NCBI GenBank assembly: GCA_001313085.1
Contig: BBFE01000003.1
Span: 88,693-152,692, forward strand
Direction: 5' to 3'
DNA length: 64,000 nucleotides
Source: Paenibacillus sp. JCM 18996
GTDB taxonomy: Bacteria > Bacillota > Bacilli > Paenibacillales > NBRC-103111
Shown here: in pieces, positions 56,425-64,000 of the stretch
How the letters are laid out: each line of letters begins with the position of its first letter
Numbering within the stretch: position 1 is the stretch's first letter
The notes under the pieces: model-generated
The model's input: only the letters and a program-made list of their open reading frames with translations
What the model was told of the DNA's origin: nothing
Database searches by the model: none
Program-made: the position numbers and the translations under genes

Positions 56425-57340
56425 CAGCGTTCACCTCCCGTTTGCTGTGCCGACAAACCCGCGAGCTGGGCGGAGCGTTTTTTTGGCCAGGCTTTTTTTG
56501 CTTCCAAGTACGCCGCAGCGAAGGGAAGACTAATGCGATAATGACGATAATGGCGGTGATCAGCTTGAGATCGGATGCGTTTAACCACTGCACGCGCAGC
56601 GCAAATGCAACGACGATACGATACACGATGGATCCGAGTACAGCGGCGACAGTCGCGCTAAAAAACGCTGCGGGCACCGAAAATCGCTTCGCCGATAATA
56701 ACGGAAGCCAGTCCGATGACAATCATTCCAACTCCCATCGTGATGTCCGCAAAGCCCGACTGTTGGGCGATGAGTGCGCCGGATACCGCCACTAACCCGT
56801 TCGACAAGCTGAGGCCCAGAATCGTAGTATTATCCGTGTGGGCTCCAAGGCTTCGGATCATCCGCGAGTTATCGCCGGTGGCTCTCAAGGCAAGTCCCAG
56901 GTCAGTGTGCAAAAAAACGCGTCAAGCAGCAGTTTCACAAAAAACCACGACAAACACCATAAGGACCATCGGAGAAACCGAGGAAAAGATAGTGTCGGAC
57001 CCGAGCAGGGAAATGTTAGGTTTTCCCATGATCCGCATATTAATCGAGTAAAGAGCGATCATCATCAGAATTCCGGATAGAAGTCCGTTTATTTTACCTT
57101 TTGTATGCAGAAGTCCTGTACATGCGCCCGCCGCGAGGCCCCCGGCAAAAGCGGCAGGCAGGCCAGCCATGGGGAGAAACCTTTGGTGATCATGAGCGAT
57201 GCAATGGCTCCTCCTGTAGCAAAGCTGCCGTCCACGGTCAAGTCGGGAAAATCAAGTATGCGGAACGTGATGTAAACGCCGAGTGCCATCAAGGCATACA
57301 GCAGACCGAGTTCCAGGGCTCCGAATAAGGAGTCTGCCAT
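56424..57340 (-). CDS. ABC transporter permease (branched-chain/LIV-like fold)
   Basis: About 303 residues, eight or more membrane helices: LFGALELGLLYALMALGVYITFRIL, DLTVDGSFATGGAIASLMI, SNGLVAVSGALIAQQSGFADITMGVGMIVIGLASVIIGEAIFG. The C-terminus, LAGLSAQQTGGER, overlaps the ATPase ATG. ATG 57340 has CAGGAGGGTTTTAACA upstream. Breaks near 57165, 56930, 56910 (A6), 56663 (A6), 56500 (T7) and 56482 (T7). Confidence 0.8.
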
Positions 57341-57420
57341 TGTTAAAACCCTCCTGTAATTAAATAATTCCATTAATAAGTTCCAATTAAAAAAGGGATG
57401 AACGCCAGGGACGCTCACCC

Positions 57421-58501
57421 CTATGAGTATGGCTTACTGGATAATGTTTTTTTCTCTTTGTCTTTTACTGCATTCTTCATAGCGTCAGTCACCTGGATGT
57501 TTTGCTCCTTGGCGGCTTTCAAATTCAGGATCACATCCAGCTTGTCAGGCACGGTAACTTTCATATCGGCGGGTTTTTTTGCCGTTTTTTTCAGGATATC
57601 CACAGCCATTTGGCCAACCTGGTAACCATGGTCGTAGTATTTGAAGCCTACCGTGGCAAAAGCTCCTTTTTTTCCACGGTGTCACGGTCGCTGGAGAAGA
57701 AAGGAAGGTGCTTGTCATTGGCAAGTTTAAGGATCGTATCGACGCCGCTGACAACCGTATTATCAAGAGTTATATAGAAAGCATCCACCCGGCCCGCGAG
57801 CGATTCCGCCGCTTGCTTTACTTCCGAAGTGTTCGTGACCGGCGCCTTAACCAGCTTGATTCCGTTTTTTTGCTCAGCGCTTCTTCAGCTTTCTTGGCCA
57901 TAATCACTGCGTTGGGCTCCCCTTCATTGATCACAAGGCCGATCGTTTTAACCTTGGGAAAGTTGGAGGCGACGAAATCCATAAGCTTTGTAATAGCCTC
58001 AGGGTTCGTATCCGAAGCGCCGGAGACATTGGCACCGGGCTTATCCAGATTGTTTACGATTTTGGAGGCAACAGGGTCGGTCACTGCGGCAAACAGCACG
58101 GGTGCTTTCTTCACCTGCTGTACCACGCTTGAGCCGAAGGTGTAGCAATAGCCAGAACCAGATCGTTATCTGCGGAAGCGAGTTTCCGGGCGATGGATAA
58201 ATTGTTCGTTGGATCGCCCTGTGCGTTGTTGTAATCTACTTTCAGATTCTTGCCGTCTTCGATGCCGGCCTCTTTCAATGCCGCAAGGAAGCCCTGGCGG
58301 GTGGCATCGAGAGAAGGATGTTCCACAATTTGCGAAATGGCGATTTTATACGTTTTTTTTGGCTTTCTGCGCCTTTCGCCCCGCTGTCCGTCCCCGTATT
58401 TGTATTTCCGTTCCCCGGCTTTTGTCCGCAGCCTGCCGCAGCAAGTAATGCTGCCGATAGGACAAGCGGTAACCATACTCTCTTTTTTCAAAATAATGTT
58501 C
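57421..58501 (-). CDS. ABC transporter substrate-binding lipoprotein (TrpX/YtgA-like family)
   Basis: About 340 residues. TTG 58501 after GGGAGGGGAACATTATT. Reading T6 near 58493 as T5 gives a lipoprotein signal (VWLPLVLSAALLAAAGCG), with lipobox AAGCG. The mature part reads KIAISQIVEHPSLDATRQGF, VLAIATPSAQA, VLFAAVTDPVASKIV, VDAFYITLDNTVVSGVD and PFFSSDRDTVEKGAFATVGF, a family linked to import of aromatic amino acids. Breaks near 58350-58357 (T8), 58140, 57863-57869 (T7), 57670 (T7), 57587 and 57448 (T7). First gene of a three-gene operon. Confidence 0.82.
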
Positions 58502-58774
58502 CCCTCCCGGTATAATCGCACTTGCCTGCACCCTGTGGTTCTGTAGCACTTTTAACAATAAAAGCATTAAAGCGTGTTAAAAAATATGTAAAAGCCGATG
58601 CAAGCGTGGACATTTATTATCCATAGTTTAATTCGCAGCAGGGTTTCCGTCAATGATTAACAGAAAAGAGAGGAAGAAGATTGTCACTCCAAATAAAGCC
58701 ATGTGCACATTTGCCTGCTTGCAACGCAGTGAGCTTTTGCATATAATGGTTAACAACAAAACATTGAAATGCAT
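58502..58774. other. Intergenic region between the ABC operon and the T-box
   Basis: About 270 bases between divergent units. Promoters for both should lie here; I could not assign the boxes with confidence. No other element was recognised. Confidence 0.4.
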
Positions 58775-59045
58775 TGACGGAGAAAAGTAAGCAGTGCCTC
58801 TTTACAGGGAGGGAGCGCCGGAGATTGAGAGCGTTCCTACAGAAACAGGCTGCCGAAGTTCGCTCCAGAGCAGACCTTTGAACGAGCGTAATACGCCTTA
58901 TTAGAGGGAATCCGGACAGACCGTCCGTTACGAATGAAAGTGAAGCCCTCAACTGATCCGTTGGTCGGTATGAAGGCTTAACAAGGGTGGTACCACGCTT
59001 TTTTTCGTCCCTTACCGGACGGAAGAGCCTTTTTTTGGTTTTTTT
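58775..59045 (+). ncRNA. T-box leader of pheST
   Basis: Contains the T-box core AGGGTGGTACCACG at 58984-58997. Upstream, a stem-rich region includes CGAAGTTCGC, so the specifier codon is probably TTC (58859-58861), matching phenylalanine. After the T-box, CGTCC and GGACG form a stem leading to GAAGAGCC and T7, the terminator that competes with the antiterminator. Uncharged tRNA-Phe would stabilise the antiterminator and switch on pheST. Confidence 0.88.
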
Positions 59046-59135
59046 GCGCATTGTGTTGGAACGTAAGACTCTAGCGGAGTATATGTACTGGAAAGGAACA
59101 GAGCCAGCGGAGTAAAAAAAGAGGAGGTTATCTCA

Positions 59136-60187
<1,052 letters not shown>

Positions 60188-60196
60188 TGAAAACAA

Positions 60197-62648
60197 ATGA
60201 AAGTATCCTACCGTTGGTTATCCGATTATGTGGATTTGACCGGTTATACCGGTAAAGAGTTGGCCGAAAAAAATTCACCCGCGGCGGAATTGAAGTCGAT
60301 GTGGTGGAAAGCCGCAATCAAGGCGTGGAGAAGGTCGTGGTCGGCTATGTTAAATCCCGTGAAAAGCATCCCGATGCCGATAAGTTGAACGTATGTATCG
60401 TGGACGCCGGACAGGGGGAAGACCTGCAGATCGTCTGCGGAGCGAAGAATGTAGAGGCCGGGCAAAAGGTTCCCGTAGCGCTGGCAGGCGCCAAGCTCCC
60501 CGGGGGTCTCGCTATTAAACGGGCGAAGCTGCGCGGAGTCGAGTCGCAGGGGATGATCTGCTCGGCCAAGGAGCTCGGCCTGAACGACAAGCTGCTGCCG
60601 AAGGAAATCCAGGAAGGCATTCTCGTGCTGCCTGGGGATACGCAGGTGGGGGAGAGCATTCTGGACGTGCTCGCTATAGACGACGAAGTGCTGGAGCTGG
60701 AGCTGACTCCGAACCGTTCGGACTGCTTGAGCATGATTGGAGCGGCCTATGAAGCGGGTGCTGTGCTCCATAGGGAAGTGAAGCTCCCCGACACTGAGGC
60801 CGGGTCTCAGTCCGGCGGCGTGCGAGCTTCCGACCGCATTTCCTTGAATATCAGTGCAGGCGGCCACTGCAGCCACTACAGCGCCCGTTTGATCGAAAAT
60901 ATCGTTGTCGGCCCATCCCCGCTATGGATGCAAAACCGGCTGATGGCGGCGGGAATCCGTCCGATCAGCAACATTGTGGATATCACAAACTATGTGATGC
61001 TCGAGTACGGTCAGCCGCTTCATGCTTTCGACGCCGATAAAGTCGCAGGAGGGCACATAGACGTGCGCCTTGCCCGCGAGGGTGAAGCCTTAGTGACGCT
61101 GGATGACATAGAAAGAAAGCTGGAGCCGCACATGCTGCTGATTGCCGACGGCGAGAAGCCGATAGGCCTGGCAGGTGTAATGGGCGGAGCCAACTCCGAA
61201 GTAACGGACGGCACCAAGCGAATTTTGCTCGAGTCGGCCAAGTTTGACGGAGGCACTGTACGCAGAACGTCCCGGCAGCTCGGCCTTCGTTCGGAAGCCA
61301 GCCTGCGGTTTGAAAAGGAAGTCAACCCGGACGCCGTGATTCCGGCACTGAACCGTGCAGCCCGGTTAATGGCCCAGTATGCGGGAGGAACGGTGGCGGA
61401 TGGAATCGTGGAAGCGAAAACCGCCGAAACATCTCCTGTTGATATTTCCCTGAAGCTGGAAAAAAGTCAACGGCTATTTGGGAACCCGGCTGACTTTGGA
61501 TGAAGTGAAGCGGATTTTTTGACCGCTTGAATTTTACTTATGAGAGCGGCGGCGGCGAGCTTCTGGTTCACGTGCCGAGCCGTCGCGGCGATATCACCCG
61601 CGATGTGGACCTGATCGAGGAAGTGGCGCGCCTGTACGGTTACGACAACATTCCTACTACTCTAATGTATGGTGTGACCACCGCCGGTTCGCTGACCAAG
61701 GAGCAGAAGCTCCGCCGCATCCTGCGCGAGCAGCTGACCGGAGCGGGGCTTCATGAAGCGGTCACTTACGCCTTTACCCATCCTCAACATATGGAGCAGT
61801 TCCCGGGGCTTTACCCGGACTCCAAGGCCGTCGCTTTAGCGATGCCGATGAGCGAGGACCGCAGCAGGCTGCGCACTTCGCTGATCCCGCATCTGCTTGA
61901 AGCCGCCGCTTATAACCGCAACCGTAACAATGCCGATTTGGCGCTTTTTTGAAATCAGCAAAGTGTTCCTCGCGGACAGCGACGTGCTTGCAGATCTGCC
62001 TGCCGAGAAGCTGGTGCTTTCCATCGTGATGACCGGGAGCAGGGAACCCGCGCATTGGTCGGGCAAGCCGCGTAAAGCCGATTTTTTTTACGATTTGAAA
62101 GGCATTTTCGAAGCGGCCGTAGATGCTCTGGGGATCAAAGGGTTGGAATACAGGGCCGCGCAGCCCGAAGGCTTCCATCCCGGACGCACGGCGGAAATCA
62201 GGCTGAGTGCGGAGGGCGACTCCACGGCGGTGGGCCGGATAGGCCAGCTGCATCCTGCGCTTCAGGCGGCAAAAGACCTGGAGGACACGTACATTCTTGA
62301 GGTGGAGCTCGCGCCTCTGATGGATGCCGCGAATTTTCACATTGAATATACAATGCTTCCGCGCTACCCCGCGATTACTCGCGACATTGCGGTTGTTGTG
62401 GACCGCGGCGCGGCTGTGGGCGAGCTGCTCGCCAAGGTCAGAGAGGCGGGCGGCGAGCTTCTGGAGGCTTCGCAGGTTTTTTGACATCTACACAGGCGAC
62501 CGGCTGGGAGCCGACAAAAAAGAGCATCGCCATCGCACTAGCCTACCGTCATCCCGAACGGACATTAACGGATGAAGAAGCGGCGGAGCTGCACGCAAAA
62601 GTGGTTGACGCACTGGAACGGTCTTTTGGCGCGGAGCTGCGTAAATAG
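60197..62648 (+). CDS. pheT: Phenylalanyl-tRNA synthetase beta subunit
   Basis: About 813 residues reconstructed. Domains in order: N-terminal domain (VSYRWLSDYVDLTGYTGKELAE), an EMAP/OB-fold tRNA-binding domain (VVVGYVKSREKHPDADKLNVCIVDAG), B3/B4 editing (PNRSDCLSMIGAAYEAGAVL; NIVDITNYVMLEYGQPLHAFD), B5 (DVDLIEEVARLYGYDNIPTT), a catalytic-like core without active residues, and the ferredoxin-like anticodon domain (PRYPAITRDIAVVVDRGAAVGELLAKV). ATG 60197 after GGGAGGCCGTGAAAACAA. Breaks at 60268-60273 (A6), near 61463 (A5/A6), 61517 (T6), 61946 (T6), 62085 (T8), 62478 (T6) and 62516 (A6). Cotranscribed with pheS. Confidence 0.93.
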
Positions 62649-62776
62649 CATAAACTTCCTGTATTTACAGCAGGAAATCCGGCTGGTCGTATCGAAGTTA
62701 ATAACTCGGTAGGACCAGTTTTTTCAACAGACGATGGCATTTATATAAATACACGATGGGAAAGCGAGGAATCTCG
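62649..62776. other. Gap between pheT and zapA
   Basis: About 130 bases. A short inverted repeat (TTCCTGTATTTACAGCAGGAA) at about 62652-62672 could be a weak terminator. A ribosome site (AAAGCGAGGA) precedes the next start. Confidence 0.4.
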
Positions 62777-64000
62777 ATGAACTCGGACGAGAAGACGAGA
62801 CTGACGGTAGACATATACGGCGTTCAATATAAAATGGCGGCAAACACCTCTCCAAGCTACATGAAACAGGTGGCCGAGCTGGTTGACGAACAAATGCGCA
62901 AAATCGCAAAGACAAACCCCCGTTTGGACGTGCCTCGGATAGCCGTGCTGGCTGCGGTACATATGGCGGACGAGAATTTTAAAAGTTATGACGAGAACGA
63001 GCAGTTAAAATATAAAATGCAGCAGCTGGAGCAGCAGGGTGTGGAGCTGGAAAGGCTGAAGCAGGCGCATGAGCGCTTGAAGGTTCTGCACCAGAGCGAA
63101 CTGGCAAAAAAATGCAGCAGCTGGCCGAACGGCAGGACAAGCAGAAGCAGGAGCTTGTGAGGCTCAGTGCGGAGCTGGACACGGCCAATAAGGATAAGAG
63201 CTCGATAGCCATCGCGGCGGACCGTCTGAATAAGGATTTGGAAACGGCACGCGGCGAAAGAGCGAAGCTTGATCAGGAGACGAGACGTTTATCCGGTGAG
63301 CTGAAGGCTGTTCAGGAGCGGAAGGCCGCTTTGGAGCAGTCGCTGGGACAGACCAAGAAGGATTTGGAAGCTGCGGACGAAGAAAAAAGTAAGGCTGCAG
63401 GATAGCGCGTCGAAGTTTAAAAAAACAGCTTGATACCGTGCTCGAGGAAAAAAAACCGTTTGGAGCAGGAAGCCGCAGCTTTGCGGGAGGAAACCGGCAA
63501 GCAAGCGGAGGAAGCTAAGGCGCTTGCGTCCGAGAAAGCGGTTTTGGAGGAACAGCTGGAGGAAGCGATTCAACTGCAGGCCGCCTTCCGCAAGGAACTG
63601 GACACACTGCGCGGCGAACGGGGCCGGCTGAAGAGCGACCTGGACTGTGCCGCCGCCGAGGGGGCCAGGCTCAAGCAGGAGTCGGAGGAACTGCGCGCGG
63701 AGAACGGCAAGCTCGCCTCGGATTTGGAGTCCGCGGTGACTGACCGCGATCAGTATAAGCTGGAAGCGGATGTATTAAGAGGCGAGAAAGGAAAGCTTGC
63801 AGCGGAGCTGGAGGAGTCTTTTGCCGAGCAGATGAAATATAAGCAGGAGGCCGACATTTTACGCGGCGAGAAAGGAAAGATCAACGCCGATTTACTGTCG
63901 ATGAAAGGGAACTTCAGCAAGCTGCGGCAGGAGACAGAAGCGGCGCGCGCGGAAGCTGCGGAGCGACAACGGGAAGCGGAGCGGCTGCTGGGCGAGCTGG
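62777..64000 (+). CDS. zapA: ZapA cell-division protein with a very long C-terminal coiled coil (continues beyond window)
   Basis: Residues 1-85 are a ZapA domain (TRLTVDIYGVQYKMAANTSPSYMKQVAELVDEQM, then VLAAVHMADENFK), which bundles FtsZ filaments at the division site. Typical Bacillus ZapA ends there. Here the frame continues for more than 320 further residues of heptad-like, Lys/Glu/Ala/Leu-rich coiled coil (ERLKQAHERLKVL, then repeats of LRGEKGKL and ELRAEN type) to the window end. ATG 62777 follows AAAGCGAGGA. Breaks at 63106-63112 (A7 for A5), 63388, 63420 (A6) and 63449-63456 (A8), after which the frame stays open to the end. Paenibacillus ZapA proteins are often extended, but this length is notable. 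Confidence 0.8.

Overview
The window looks like a chromosomal segment of a Paenibacillus-type endospore-forming Firmicute. This rests on a gerA-type germination operon, a T-box leader on pheST, a YodB/AzoR-like pair, copper-amine-oxidase 'stalk' domains, DUF3231 and CBO0543-type proteins, GGAGG ribosome sites with frequent TTG/GTG starts, and moderately G+C-rich coding sequence. No phage, plasmid, CRISPR array or biosynthetic cluster was recognised.

Layout. 1-5230: L-rhamnose catabolism on + (bifunctional aldolase/dehydrogenase, RhaI-type isomerase, rhamnulokinase, DeoR-type regulator). 5254-5336: scrap of an IS3-family element. 5396-9091: spore germinant receptor operon (-). 9367-10355: aldo/keto reductase. 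10533-13154: rifampicin phosphotransferase-like gene (-) with opposed promoters upstream. 13350-14240: structured-looking non-coding DNA. 14305-18987: two divergent hybrid histidine kinases. 19071-21676: secreted beta-propeller/phosphoesterase protein. 22619-23919: PASTA pseudokinase. 24509-31409: carbohydrate locus (regulator, ABC importer without ATPase, GH2, GH43) with a CcpA-like site. 31746-33170: malic enzyme with a perfect cre match. 33393-34186: arylamine N-acetyltransferase. 34266-34761: second decayed IS3-type copy. 35113-35368: 40-bp tandem repeats. 35388-39393: aminopeptidase, AI-2E-type permease, secreted CAP protein (all -). 39630-41110: small RNA-like unit, CD3324-type gene, gene remnants. 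41382-45202: class I ribonucleotide reductase nrdA-nrdB (-) under a cobalamin riboswitch. 45386-48858: DUF2203 protein, HxlR regulator/azoreductase pair, aldo/keto reductase, signal peptidase. 48937-49095: tRNA-Pro and tRNA-Gly. 50237-53671: small unknown gene, old-yellow-enzyme, deleted dehydrogenase, membrane protein, DUF3231. 53810-58501: PTS EIICB and an ABC transporter operon. 58775-62648: T-box and pheST. 62777-end: ZapA with a very long coiled coil.

Reading frames. Most long genes, including the essential pheS, pheT, nrdA and nrdB, are split across frames. Where the intended protein can be inferred, breaks fall mostly at A or T runs that are 1-2 (sometimes 3) bases too long, plus lost single bases elsewhere. 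I read this mainly as sequence error, not decay, and give each such gene its full reconstructed span as a CDS. Only genes with large internal or terminal losses (garR-like, phzF-like, arsR-like, IS copies) are called pseudogenes or remnants. All annotations come from reading the sequence and recalling protein families; no database search was run.
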